This document shows, piece after piece, positions 29,474 through 37,980 of a stretch of DNA of 37,980 nt. Numbering within the stretch: position 1 is the stretch's first letter; each line of letters starts with the position of its first letter. The translations under genes and the position numbers were made by a program. Under the pieces are notes generated by a model. That model saw only the letters and a list, made by a program, of their open reading frames with translations. It was not told the origin of the DNA and ran no database searches. The DNA comes from Candidatus Avelusimicrobium pecoris (GTDB lineage Bacteria > Elusimicrobiota > Elusimicrobia > Elusimicrobiales > Elusimicrobiaceae), in contig CACWMG010000009.1 in the NCBI GenBank assembly GCA_902761975.1, positions 1-37,980 on the forward strand. Reading direction: 5' to 3'.

Positions 29474-32211
29474 TTACAAATTGGGAAATTGTTAGCCGCA
29501 TTGACCAAGCTACCAAAGCCATCCATTACACGTTACTGATGGACGGCAACGAACAGGATGCGCGGTTAATTGCTAAAAAGCTAAAGGGTTATACTAAAGG
29601 CACAAAAACGGCTCCTGCACCGTATGCCTATGCGTTTGAGTTACCGGCCGATATGGACGAACGGACCCAGGACAAAGTGCAAGCCGCCGTGAAAGAAGGG
29701 GTGGAACTGGCCAATAAGGTAGATTCCTTTGTGCCTGGCGGCGTGTTGGGCGATCCGCTATTTAATGCCAATCTCACCCAAACGCTCAAAGATTTCCCCA
29801 CATTTTTGGCCCCGGATACCAATTTGAAGCCACAGGACCCGCTCCCCTCTTTCCAACAAGTGGAGTTGGACTTATCCAACGCCACGGAGTTAAATTTGCA
29901 ACAAACCGATCCTCACGTAGAGGCATTGCAAGTCAGCATCCCTGAAAATATAGAAGAAACCGTGGCAAAAGATATTCCGCCAACGGCCCCGGAACCTGCA
30001 CAACAGGGGTCTCAACCTCAACCCCCACAGCCGCAAGCCACCGCCCCGGTGCAACCGCCTGTTGCCCCCAAAGACACCTCGGCAAAACCGGCCGATACGG
30101 GCACGTTGTCTATTAGCGATAAAGATATGCTCCTGGAAGATATGGAAGGCTCTGTGCTGGAAAAAATGCCTTTAGAAGACATTTTATCCGCCCATACCCG
30201 CTACGATATGTTTATGGACACCGCTACCCAAGCACAACCCCAAGCCCAACAAGCCCAAAAAGAGGAAAAATTAGCCTCGGTGCAAGAAGAAAAGCTAGAC
30301 ACTTTTAACGTTTTTGAACCCGAAGTTCAAGAACCCAGCAGTACCCAAGATGTGAACGAAGTACACGAAATTACCAATAGGTTGGCAACGAAAAATATGG
30401 ATTTTACAAACAAACCCACTCCTCCGTCGAAAGACTTTTCTGCGGACGCTTCGCAAGAAGCCTCTGCCCCCCAAGCAAATACCCCGGCCGCCCCCCAAGT
30501 TCCTTTTACGCTAGGGGCTGCCCAAGAAAAAAAGCATAAATTTGCAGACCTTTCCAGCGAAGAATTACCCCAAGAAGAAAAACTGGAAAATACCTTACCC
30601 CCGGCCCAGGAGCCGGCCAATGAGGAGTCGTTGCCGGAAATTACTATCCGGGAAGAAGACCCTAAAAAACTTACCCGTACTTTCAACCTGGAAACCACTT
30701 TTAATACAGAAATTATCCGCAAACAACAAGCGCATAATATCCAGGCACGCCAAGAAGGTCTGCCTACAGAGCCGGCCCCGCAAACACCGCCGCCACATAA
30801 AACGGTCCTACATCTAAAAAAACCGGACGCTCCCATTGCGCAAGCCGGTAAAACTATTTTGCGTCTACGCCGCAAGGATGTTTCCACTCCGCCGTCCGTA
30901 CCTCAAACACTTAAAAGTACGGTCTCTGCCGAACGCGCGGCCGAAAATACCCGTCTGGCCAGACAAAAGGGGATTGACCACTCCATTGAAATTCCACTTT
31001 CGGAACTTAAAAAACATAACTGGCCGTTGGAAGTACCCTTAGTGCCTACCTATACGCTTAGTAATATGGTTATGTCGGTCAACCGTTTTGCGCATGCTAC
31101 GGCCATTTCGGTCATTGAGTCGCCTGGCAACTTATACAATCCGCTCGTGCTGCACGGCGGGACAGGTACGGGTAAAACCCATTTCTTAAATGCGCTTGCC
31201 TACGCTTTTAGCCAAAAATTCGGGCAAGAGCACGTGTTTATGACCAACGGGGTACGCCTCTCGCGCGGAATCCAACGCTACGTCATGGAAGGAAACATTG
31301 ATAAGTTTGAAAACTTTATGGAGTCCGTACGTGCCCTACTCATTGACGACATCCACCTGTTGGCCATCAACGAACAAAACCGGGCTTTTATTTCCAAACT
31401 GCTTAATACGTTCATCCGCGAACAAAAGCAAATTGTCATCACCTCTAAATATCCGCCGGAAAGTTTGGAAAAATTAGAGGAACTTATTGCATTTAAATTG
31501 GACTCCGGTTGGATTAGCGAACTTAAACCCCCTACGGGCGCTACGCATTTTCGCATTGTTAAAAAAATGCTCCTTGAAAACAACGTGGACCTAGACGATA
31601 AGCAAATTGAGGAATTTTTCAGTGCGCCGCACATGACGCTAGGCACCATTACGCGCAGTATCCGCCGCTTAAAAGTGCTGGAAAATTTAATTTTCCCTCA
31701 TGTGCCCGAGGATAAACAATCCCATGCGGATATTTTTGAAAAACTCCTGGCCACCAAGGGTGAAGACCCCACCAGCGAACTGATCACCAAAGACCCGCAA
31801 GAAATTACCGGCATTTCCACCGTCGGTAACGGGGAGTGGGGGCGCATTGGGTTTTTCTATCCGCAAAACTGCGCGGATATGATGAACTGGATGGTGTACG
31901 CCCTGGAACAACGCGCCAAAGAGTTAGGCATTGAGGGCGGGTTTGATATTGTGGTACGCTCCTCCTACACCACCGAAAATATCATTTCCTCTGCCTTTAA
32001 AATTGCCAACCTGTGCGATAACAAAAAATTAAAAGGGGCCGTGATTTTAGGGCCCAAACCCAACACCTGCGACCCTTCCGTGCGTGAAAATTTCTACGAT
32101 ATTTTAACGCACATGCTGGAAATTATGCTCATTCGTTGCGGCATTATCAATTACGAAAATGTCCGCCTGCCCAGCACGTATGTAAAAGTACTCTCGGAAC
32201 TGATGAGGTAA
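29470..32211 (+). CDS. large DnaA-like AAA+ ATPase with disordered N-terminus
   Basis: This 913-residue protein has three parts. Residues 1-105 form a small folded domain. Residues about 105-520 are low complexity, rich in Pro, Gln, Glu and Ala, and probably disordered. Residues about 525-770 are a DnaA/Hda-type AAA+ domain, with [17 protein letters not shown] leading in, Walker A GGTGTGKT (563-570), Walker [10 protein letters not shown] (Asp626, Asp627) and a lid region with [15 protein letters not shown]. Instead of the DnaA DNA-binding domain IV, residues about 780-913 form an unrecognised domain ([17 protein letters not shown] onward). It is not the replication initiator, as it lacks the DnaA-box reading helix. 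It overlaps deoC by 4 bp. The role is unknown; an assembly or localisation ATPase is possible. Confidence 0.85.
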   Translation: MITNWEIVSRIDQATKAIHYTLLMDGNEQDARLIAKKLKGYTKGTKTAPAPYAYAFELPADMDERTQDKVQAAVKEGVELANKVDSFVPGGVLGDPLFNANLTQTLKDFPTFLAPDTNLKPQDPLPSFQQVELDLSNATELNLQQTDPHVEALQVSIPENIEETVAKDIPPTAPEPAQQGSQPQPPQPQATAPVQPPVAPKDTSAKPADTGTLSISDKDMLLEDMEGSVLEKMPLEDILSAHTRYDMFMDTATQAQPQAQQAQKEEKLASVQEEKLDTFNVFEPEVQEPSSTQDVNEVHEITNRLATKNMDFTNKPTPPSKDFSADASQEASAPQANTPAAPQVPFTLGAAQEKKHKFADLSSEELPQEEKLENTLPPAQEPANEESLPEITIREEDPKKLTRTFNLETTFNTEIIRKQQAHNIQARQEGLPTEPAPQTPPPHKTVLHLKKPDAPIAQAGKTILRLRRKDVSTPPSVPQTLKSTVSAERAAENTRLARQKGIDHSIEIPLSELKKHNWPLEVPLVPTYTLSNMVMSVNRFAHATAISVIESPGNLYNPLVLHGGTGTGKTHFLNALAYAFSQKFGQEHVFMTNGVRLSRGIQRYVMEGNIDKFENFMESVRALLIDDIHLLAINEQNRAFISKLLNTFIREQKQIVITSKYPPESLEKLEELIAFKLDSGWISELKPPTGATHFRIVKKMLLENNVDLDDKQIEEFFSAPHMTLGTITRSIRRLKVLENLIFPHVPEDKQSHADIFEKLLATKGEDPTSELITKDPQEITGISTVGNGEWGRIGFFYPQNCADMMNWMVYALEQRAKELGIEGGFDIVVRSSYTTENIISSAFKIANLCDNKKLKGAVILGPKPNTCDPSVRENFYDILTHMLEIMLIRCGIINYENVRLPSTYVKVLSELMR

Positions 32212-32213
32212 CC

Positions 32214-32663
32214 ATGAAAAAGTATCTGTTGTTTTTAGTAACTTGTTTGTGCATCACGGCGTGTAGCCACACGCTTAAAACAGCCGTCAAAGAAGGCAAA
32301 ATTGCCCCTTCTTTTAACGACACGCTACTGGATGATGATTATTTGTGGGTGCGCGGCTTTGGGGCCGCCAACCCCAACCATCAAAGCGATTCCCAACGCC
32401 GCATTTTAAGCCGCGAGGCCGCCATCGCCCACGCCTATCAGCGCGCTACCGAGGTGCTTTACGGGGCCAATTTAGAGTCGCACGTGCAAATTGTGGACGC
32501 CGTAAGCACCGGCAGTACCATTGACACCTCTGCCCAAGGGGTACTGCAACGCATGGAACTGATTAACACGGAATATTTAGACGACGGAGGGTGTGCAGTC
32601 ATCATGCGCATTAGCCGCCAGGCCTTAGAACAAGCCGGGATTACTCCCCAGGAGAAAAAATGA
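32214..32663 (+). CDS. lipoprotein, LPP20/FlgT-like
   Basis: This 149-residue protein starts at 32214, chosen because MKKYLLFLVTCLCITAC is a lipoprotein signal (lipobox ITAC, Cys17); a longer reading from 32136 overlaps the previous gene. The mature part contains YLWVRGFGAANPNHQSDSQR and EAAIAHAYQRATEVLYG, the usual layout of LPP20-type lipoproteins, whose alanine-rich helix follows a G-x-G-A strand. Start lies 2 nt after the DnaA-like stop. It overlaps the next gene by 4 bp. Confidence 0.78.
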   Translation: MKKYLLFLVTCLCITACSHTLKTAVKEGKIAPSFNDTLLDDDYLWVRGFGAANPNHQSDSQRRILSREAAIAHAYQRATEVLYGANLESHVQIVDAVSTGSTIDTSAQGVLQRMELINTEYLDDGGCAVIMRISRQALEQAGITPQEKK

Positions 32664-33750
32664 AAAAAATTTTAGGTATTTTTGTAAGCGCACTGGTGCT
32701 GACCGGTGCGTGCTCATCTATCCGCATTGGCCCCAAAGGGGAAGGTGAATACGTAGTTGCGGAGTCGTTAGTTCCTTATAACGAAAACGACCTGCGCCAA
32801 ATGAAAAAAGACGGCGAACTGGCCGCCCAAAAAGCCGCGGTGGAAAAAGTAGCCGGGGTATTTATTTCTTCGGCCACTACCGTGGAGCAAGCCCAACTGG
32901 TGGAAGATAAAATCACTTCCAAAACGGCGGGTTTTATCCGCAAATCGCACGTACAAAAGGCCTACCGCAAAGGGGATGACTGGTACACCAAAATTAAAGC
33001 CATGGTATTAGTTAAAGATATCGGGGCGTTAATTAAAGAGGCCGAAAAAGACGCTTTTACCAAAAAAACGGTTTTACTGGTTACCTCACGCGAAATGGTA
33101 GGGGAAGACATTTCTCTCTCGCAAGATTGCAAACAAGCTATCTACCGCGTGCTTAAAACCCAACCGGCGATAACCTTAGCCAAAACAATTTAGAGAACCC
33201 CAACCCCACTATTGACAAAGCCCGTGGGGACGGTGCCCGCTTTGTGATTATGGCCGACGTAGAAACCAACCCGCTAGCCGCTTTGCCGGGGGCGTCCTCG
33301 CCGTTCAAATCCTACCGGGCGCATGCCAAAGCTACGGTCTATTCCACCAATAACTACGCCGTAGTAGCCGAAGGGGCCGGCCAACAAAGCGGCCTAGATC
33401 CCTTGGAAAACATTGCCGCGCAAAAATCCATTTCTGCCGCGTGTGAAGCCGCTGCCAAACAACTTATTGAGCCTGTCAATGCGGCTATTAACTCGGCCAA
33501 AACCTTTAATGTAACCATTAAAGACATTAACTCCATTGAGCGCCTTAAAAAAGTGCAAGAAATTTTACGCAGTTTGCGCGAAATTGAAGACTACAATTTA
33601 GTGCGTTACGCCAATTCGGCCGCGCAGTTTGAAATTTCGGCCAATATTTCCACACCCGAGGAACTAACTGCCAAAATTGTACGTAAATACAACATTTATT
33701 TTACCGTACTAACCATTACACCCAACGCCGTGGTACTGAGCTTTAACTAA
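32660..33750 (+). pseudogene. LPP20/FlgT-like lipoprotein gene broken by a frameshift
   Basis: The first part (32660-33193) encodes a lipoprotein signal (MKKILGIFVSALVLTGAC, lipobox TGAC) and an EYVVAESLVPYN...LAAQKAAVEKVAGVFI domain, then ends after LKTQPAITLAKTI. In the next frame an open sequence continues to 33750 with NNLENPNPTIDKARGDGARF and IMADVETNPLA, which reads as the rest of the same protein. One extra C in the CCC at 33159-33161 would join them (LKTPTGDNLSQNN), giving about 364 codons. It could be a real one-base deletion, phase variation, or a sequencing error. A truncated lipoprotein would still be made. Confidence 0.75.
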
Positions 33751-33752
33751 CT

Positions 33753-35291
33753 ATGCTTTCCACCATCACCACCGCTACGATTAAAGGCATTGAGGGATTT
33801 ACGGTATCTGTAGAAGTAGATATCGCCCCCGGAATGCCCAATTTGGCGGTGGTGGGTTTGCCCGACGCCGAGGTTAAAGAAAGTAAAGAGCGCGTTACCG
33901 CCGCCGTGCGTAACAGCGGGTTTGATTTTCCGCAACAGCGCATTACCGTCAATCTAAGCCCCGGCGAACTACGCAAAAGCGGCACACAGTTTGATTTACC
34001 GATTGCTTTGGGCATCTTAGCCGCCACAGAGCAGTTATCGGCCCCGGCGCGGGAAAAAATTAAGGATTTACTCGTCTTAGGAGAACTGGCGCTGGACGGT
34101 TCCTTGCGGCCGTGTGCCGGGGTTTTGCCCATGCTTATTTCGTGCAAAAAACTAGGCAAAACCGCGGTCATCCCCCCGGCTAATGCGCTGGAAGGACAAA
34201 TTTCCTCGGCCCCGTTTATTACGCCGCACACGCTACGGGAACTGGCTGATTATCTGGAAGAAAAAATCCCGCTGAGTGCCGTGCAACTTAGCTACGTGCC
34301 CCCGCCGGAAGATACGCTTGTGTCCCCGCTGGATTTTAGCGAAGTCAAAGGCCAGGCTTTGGCCAAGCGCGCCCTGGAAATTGCCGCCGCAGGCGGGCAC
34401 AATGTGCTGATGATTGGACTACCCGGCACAGGCAAAAGTATGCTGGCTAAACGCTTCCCCGGCATTTTACCACCGCTCACGCAAGAAGAAGCGTTAGAAA
34501 TTACCAAAATTTATTCTATTTGCAATTTAATGGGCAAAAGCCGCCTACTGACGACCCGCCCCTTTCGGGACCCGCACCACACCATTTCGGACGTGGCCCT
34601 GATTGGCGGGGGTTCCAACCCGCGCCCCGGCGAAGTATCTTTAGCCCACAACGGCGTGCTGTTTTTGGACGAATTTGCCGAGTTTTCCCGCTCGGCCCTG
34701 GAAGTCCTGCGCGAACCCTTGGAAAACGGCCAAGTTACCATTTCCCGCGCCAAAGAAACGGTTTCTTACCCGGCCCGTTTTACCTTGGTGGCCGCTATGA
34801 ACCCGTGCCCGTGTGGCAATTTGGGCAATCCCTTAAAACCATGTACCTGCACGCCCATGCAAGTAACCCGCTACAAAAGCCGCATTTCGGGCCCGCTGTT
34901 GGACCGTATTGATTTAACCGTACAACTTAACCCGGTCAAATTTACGGATTGGAACCAAAAGAGTGAGGGCGAAACTTCGGCCCAAATCCGCGCGCGTGTA
35001 CTGTCCGCACGGGATATTCAAAAAAAACGCTTTGCCGGCACCTCCACCACCGCCAACGCGTTTATGACGTCCGCGCAAATTAAAGAATTTTGCAAACTTC
35101 CCCCCGGGGCCGACGCTATTTTAGAGGCCGCTATGCGCAAATTTGGTCTCAGTGCGCGTAGCTTAGATAAAATTTTAAAAACAGCCCGCACCATTGCGGA
35201 CTTAGAGGGAAAAGCAGCCATTGAAACCAAACACCTGGTAGAAGTGATGCAATACCGCCCCTTGGACCGCAAAGGAGTGGCCGACCTATGA
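33753..35291 (+). CDS. comM: YifB/ComM-family Mg-chelatase-like AAA+ ATPase
   Basis: This 512-residue protein matches ComM/YifB. The N-terminal lon-protease-like domain (about 1-170) has EVDIAPGMPNLAVVGLPD and RITVNLSPGELRKSGTQFDL; the AAA+ domain has Walker A GLPGTGKS (222-229) and Walker B VLFLDE (302-307); a zinc-type cluster PCPCGN...PCTCTP (352-368) and a C-terminal winged region follow. ComM is a branch-migration helicase that extends heteroduplex during natural transformation. Start is 2 nt after the frameshifted gene and it overlaps dprA by 4 bp. Confidence 0.93.
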   Translation: MLSTITTATIKGIEGFTVSVEVDIAPGMPNLAVVGLPDAEVKESKERVTAAVRNSGFDFPQQRITVNLSPGELRKSGTQFDLPIALGILAATEQLSAPAREKIKDLLVLGELALDGSLRPCAGVLPMLISCKKLGKTAVIPPANALEGQISSAPFITPHTLRELADYLEEKIPLSAVQLSYVPPPEDTLVSPLDFSEVKGQALAKRALEIAAAGGHNVLMIGLPGTGKSMLAKRFPGILPPLTQEEALEITKIYSICNLMGKSRLLTTRPFRDPHHTISDVALIGGGSNPRPGEVSLAHNGVLFLDEFAEFSRSALEVLREPLENGQVTISRAKETVSYPARFTLVAAMNPCPCGNLGNPLKPCTCTPMQVTRYKSRISGPLLDRIDLTVQLNPVKFTDWNQKSEGETSAQIRARVLSARDIQKKRFAGTSTTANAFMTSAQIKEFCKLPPGADAILEAAMRKFGLSARSLDKILKTARTIADLEGKAAIETKHLVEVMQYRPLDRKGVADL

Positions 35292-36424
35292 ACGCCCAAA
35301 TCACTGCCGAAGAACGCTTAGCCCGTATCCGCTTAAACGCCTTTTTGTACTTCCGGGCCGATTGGCTGGCGCGGTTGTTGGAAATTTTTGGCTCGGCGCA
35401 AGAAATTTTAAAGCAGGACGCCCAAACCCTGGCGCGCGAAGCCAATTTAAACCCTTCTACCGCCGCCAATTTACTTAAAGAAGCCTTTTCTATTAACCCT
35501 CAAGAAGAGTGGGACAAAACCGCCGCCTTGGGCGGGCATATTTACGTGCCCGAAGATGACGAATACCCGCAATCCCTGCGCAACTGCAAAGAAGCCCCCG
35601 TAGCCATTTATGTACTGGGCAAACTGCCCGCGCCCGAACAGGCCTGTGTAGGCCTGGTAGGTACGCGCAAAATTACCCCCTATGGCCGCCGGGTAGCCGG
35701 CAAACTGGCCGCGGAACTGGCCCAGTGCGGGGTGGTGGTTATCAGTGGGCTGGCGCGCGGAGTGGATAGCGAGTGCCACGCCGCCTGTGTACGCGCCAAA
35801 AAGCCCACCGTAGGCGTCATTGGCACCGGGATTGGGCGTTGTTACCCGCCCGAAAACCGCGCCTTAGAAAAAGCCATTTTAGAGCACGGCGGTGCCATTG
35901 TCAGCGAACTGCCGTTTAATAAGCCGCCTAATGCGTTTCATTTTCCGCGCCGCAACCGCTTGATTGCCGCCTTGTCGCAACCGGTTGTAGTCATTGAAGG
36001 CGAAGTAAAATCAGGCGCGCTCATTACCGCCAAACTGGCCCTGGAACAAGGCAAGGACGTGCTTGCCGTGCCGGGCCCCATTGACAGCATGGCCTCCGGC
36101 GGCCCCAATTCACTCATCAAACAAGGGGCGGGGGTTGCCACCACCACCGCAGATATACTAGACTATATACCACAAGAGCAACGTTTTGGCCTGGACACCC
36201 GTTTCTTTGAACACCACCCGGATACCCCGGCTAAACCCGAGGAAGATCTTACCGACCGCCAAAAACAGGTCATGGCGGCCGTGGCCGACGGGCAACTGAG
36301 TTTAGACCAAGTGGCCCTGGCCCTGGAAGCCGACGTGCCGGAAACGGCCGGGCTACTCTTTGAACTGGAAGTAAAAGGATTTTTGGCCTGTGAAAACGGG
36401 CTGTATAGCAAAAACAAATTTTAA
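35288..36424 (+). CDS. dprA: DNA processing protein DprA
   Basis: This 378-residue protein loads RecA on incoming single-stranded DNA in transformation. Its N-terminal SAM-like part (about 1-80) is followed by the Rossmann domain with VGTRKITPYGRR, VISGLARGVDSECHAA, GVIGTGIGRCYPPEN and FHFPRRNRLIAALSQPVVVIE, and a C-terminal winged-helix domain (about 310-378, LTDRQKQVMAAVADGQLSLD). Length is normal. It overlaps comM, so the two competence proteins are translationally coupled. Confidence 0.97.
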   Translation: MNAQITAEERLARIRLNAFLYFRADWLARLLEIFGSAQEILKQDAQTLAREANLNPSTAANLLKEAFSINPQEEWDKTAALGGHIYVPEDDEYPQSLRNCKEAPVAIYVLGKLPAPEQACVGLVGTRKITPYGRRVAGKLAAELAQCGVVVISGLARGVDSECHAACVRAKKPTVGVIGTGIGRCYPPENRALEKAILEHGGAIVSELPFNKPPNAFHFPRRNRLIAALSQPVVVIEGEVKSGALITAKLALEQGKDVLAVPGPIDSMASGGPNSLIKQGAGVATTTADILDYIPQEQRFGLDTRFFEHHPDTPAKPEEDLTDRQKQVMAAVADGQLSLDQVALALEADVPETAGLLFELEVKGFLACENGLYSKNKF

Positions 36425-36445
36425 CTTTATGAGGAAGTGAAAAGT

Positions 36446-37980
36446 ATGGCAGCAAAAGGTAAAAAATTAGTCATTGTGGAGTCTCCCACCAAGCAAAAAA
36501 CCATTAGCAAAATTTTAGGCAGCGACTTTATTGTACGCAGTTCCTTTGGCCACGTGCGCGATTTGCCCCAGCACGACATGGGCGTAGATATTGAGCACGG
36601 TTTTACCCCCACCTACGAGCCCGTAGAACGCGCCAAAAAAATGCTTAAAGAATTGACCACCTTAGCTAAAGCCGCGCCGGAAATTTACCTGGCTACCGAC
36701 CCTGACCGCGAGGGCGAAGCCATCGCGTGGCACTTAATTGAACTGTTAAAATTACCGGCCGAACGCTACCAACGTATTTTCTTTCACGAAATTACCCCCA
36801 CCGCTATTAAAGAGTCTTTCTCCCATGCGCGCAAAATTGACGAAAATTTAGTCAATGCCCAACAGGCCCGGCGCGTGCTGGACCGCATTGTGGGTTATAA
36901 ACTCTCCCCCCTCTTGTGGAAAAAGATTACCCGCGGTTTATCCGCCGGGCGGGTGCAATCGGTCGCCGTGCGCTTACTGGCCGAGCGTGCCAAAGAAATT
37001 GCCGATTTTAAAGAACAACCCTACTGGACCATGCAAGCCCAGTTTGAAAAACCCGGTACGGCACCCTCTTTTTGGGCCCGCGTTACCAAGTACCAGGGCA
37101 AAAATGTAGAGCAAACCAAAACCTATAAACTCTTTGCCGAAGATTACAAAGTAAAAAATACCGTGTTTGACGCGCCCGAAAAACTGGCCCCGGTCAGTGA
37201 CTTGCTGCGCAAAGGCCCCAATACGGTGCTTAAAGTAGAGAAAAAAGAAGTCAAACAGCACCCCAAACCGCCGTTTATTACTTCCACTCTACAGCAAGAT
37301 GCGTATAATAAGTTGGGGTTCTCGTCGCAAAAAACCATGCAAACCGCCCAACACCTCTACGAAGGGATTGAAGTGGAAGGGCAGACTATTGGTTTAATTA
37401 CGTATATGCGTACGGACTCGTTTAACGTCTCTAAACTGCTCCAAGAGCAAACCAAAAAGTTTATCGGCCAAAAATACGGGGAGCAATTTGTGCCCGCCAA
37501 GCCCAACATTTTTAAAAGTAAAGTAATGGGCGCGCAGGAAGCACACGAAGCCATCCACCCCACGGATGTGCGCCGCACCCCGCAAAACTTAAAACCCTTT
37601 TTAACGGCCGACCAATACAAACTCTATGAACTGATTTGGCTACGCTTTGTAGCCAGCCAAATGGCCGACGCGGTCTTTAACACGGTGTCTATTGATATTG
37701 CCGCCCAAAGCGAAAAAGACTGCGTACTACGTGCCACGGGCCGCACCATTAAATTCCCGGGGTATTTGTCTATTTACAAGGACGAGGATGAAACCCAAAA
37801 CGAAGAGGGAAATTCCGCCCTACTGCCTATGCTAGCCGAAGGGGACGAACTAAAACTGGTGGAAATTAAAACCAAAGACCACAAAACCACCCCGCCGCCG
37901 TATTACAACGAAGCCAGCCTCATTAAAACGCTGGAAAAACACGGCATTGGCCGCCCGTCCACCTATGCGCCTACTATTAA
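36446..37980 (+). CDS. topA: DNA topoisomerase I (partial, 3' end beyond window)
   Basis: The first 511 codons are present. The protein relaxes negative supercoils through a 5'-phosphotyrosine. The TOPRIM domain (1-about 150) has KKLVIVESPTK and the DPDREGEA metal motif; the catalytic tyrosine is Tyr320 in YMRTDS, and AQEAHEAIHPTDVRR follows. The C-terminal zinc domains are beyond the window. Start is at 36446 after the ribosome binding site GAGGAAG; it lies 21 nt after dprA, matching the dprA-topA order common in bacteria. Confidence 0.97.
   Translation, partial: MAAKGKKLVIVESPTKQKTISKILGSDFIVRSSFGHVRDLPQHDMGVDIEHGFTPTYEPVERAKKMLKELTTLAKAAPEIYLATDPDREGEAIAWHLIELLKLPAERYQRIFFHEITPTAIKESFSHARKIDENLVNAQQARRVLDRIVGYKLSPLLWKKITRGLSAGRVQSVAVRLLAERAKEIADFKEQPYWTMQAQFEKPGTAPSFWARVTKYQGKNVEQTKTYKLFAEDYKVKNTVFDAPEKLAPVSDLLRKGPNTVLKVEKKEVKQHPKPPFITSTLQQDAYNKLGFSSQKTMQTAQHLYEGIEVEGQTIGLITYMRTDSFNVSKLLQEQTKKFIGQKYGEQFVPAKPNIFKSKVMGAQEAHEAIHPTDVRRTPQNLKPFLTADQYKLYELIWLRFVASQMADAVFNTVSIDIAAQSEKDCVLRATGRTIKFPGYLSIYKDEDETQNEEGNSALLPMLAEGDELKLVEIKTKDHKTTPPPYYNEASLIKTLEKHGIGRPSTYAPTI

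Noticed and set aside
28822-29526. Antisense frame of 234 codons opposite deoC
   Set aside because: deoC has its catalytic lysine and full length. The antisense frame arises from composition.
33152-33163. Programmed -1 frameshift in the lipoprotein gene
   Set aside because: The zero frame reads CTT AAA ACC CAA, which is not an X XXY YYZ heptamer, and no clear stimulatory hairpin follows. A one-base deletion is simpler.

Overview
The window looks like a chromosomal segment of a diderm, LPS-bearing bacterium, most consistent with Elusimicrobiota (the Elusimicrobium type of gut-associated lineage). The reasons are three scattered type IV pilin genes with the N-terminal pattern FTLIELLVVV..AAVA.PQY, a lipid A operon that uses LpxI, BamA and Skp genes, moderate GC, and many lineage-specific secreted proteins. 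The taxonomic call is inference from gene content; no rRNA or phylogenetic marker was compared.

Layout. 1-717 (-): N-terminal part of a pilin gene that runs off the left edge. 718-1130: a hairpin-rich divergent intergenic region. 1131-3622 (+): DUF4912 protein plus GH57 glycogen branching enzyme, ended by a strong terminator. 3685-4197 (-): second pilin, whose candidate promoter has a run of 11 T in its spacer. 4453-5700 (+): secreted orphan protein. 5757-6230 (-): greA. 6308-9055 (+): trypsin-like protease without PDZ and a 661-residue membrane-anchored orphan. 9150-14128 (+): a tight six-gene envelope operon (lipoprotein, outer-membrane barrel, HAMP membrane protein, TolC-family protein, patatin lipase, TPR lipoprotein). 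14174-17516 (-): a TldD/TldE-like pair, both with export signals. 17579-17651: tRNA-Thr(TGT), followed by two ~98-bp direct repeats that each carry a copy of the tRNA 3' end. 18155-19099: TerC. 19424-19618: rpmB. 19698-26966: bamA-skp-lpxD-lpxC-fabZ-lpxA-lpxI, an outer-membrane assembly and lipid A operon. 27015-27719 (-): third pilin, whose leader-coding region is interrupted in frame by a small palindromic element. 27720-28072: repeat-rich divergent intergenic region. 28073 to the right end (+): tpiA, deoC, a 913-residue DnaA-like AAA+ protein, two lipoprotein genes (one frameshifted), comM/yifB, dprA and topA (cut by the right edge).

How the parts fit. Most of the window builds or services the envelope: BamA and Skp insert outer-membrane proteins, the Lpx enzymes make lipid A, TolC and patatin-type proteins sit in or near the outer membrane, and the pilins would be processed and assembled by machinery not encoded here. 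ComM and DprA handle incoming single-stranded DNA and recombination, so with the pilins they point to natural transformation. No phage, transposase, CRISPR array or toxin-antitoxin pair was found.

The least explained items are the DnaA-like ATPase with long disordered N-terminus and unknown C-terminal domain, the exported TldD/TldE-like pair, the six-gene envelope operon, and the regulatory or repeat DNA around the pilins (homopolymer in a promoter, inserted palindrome, competing inverted repeats).
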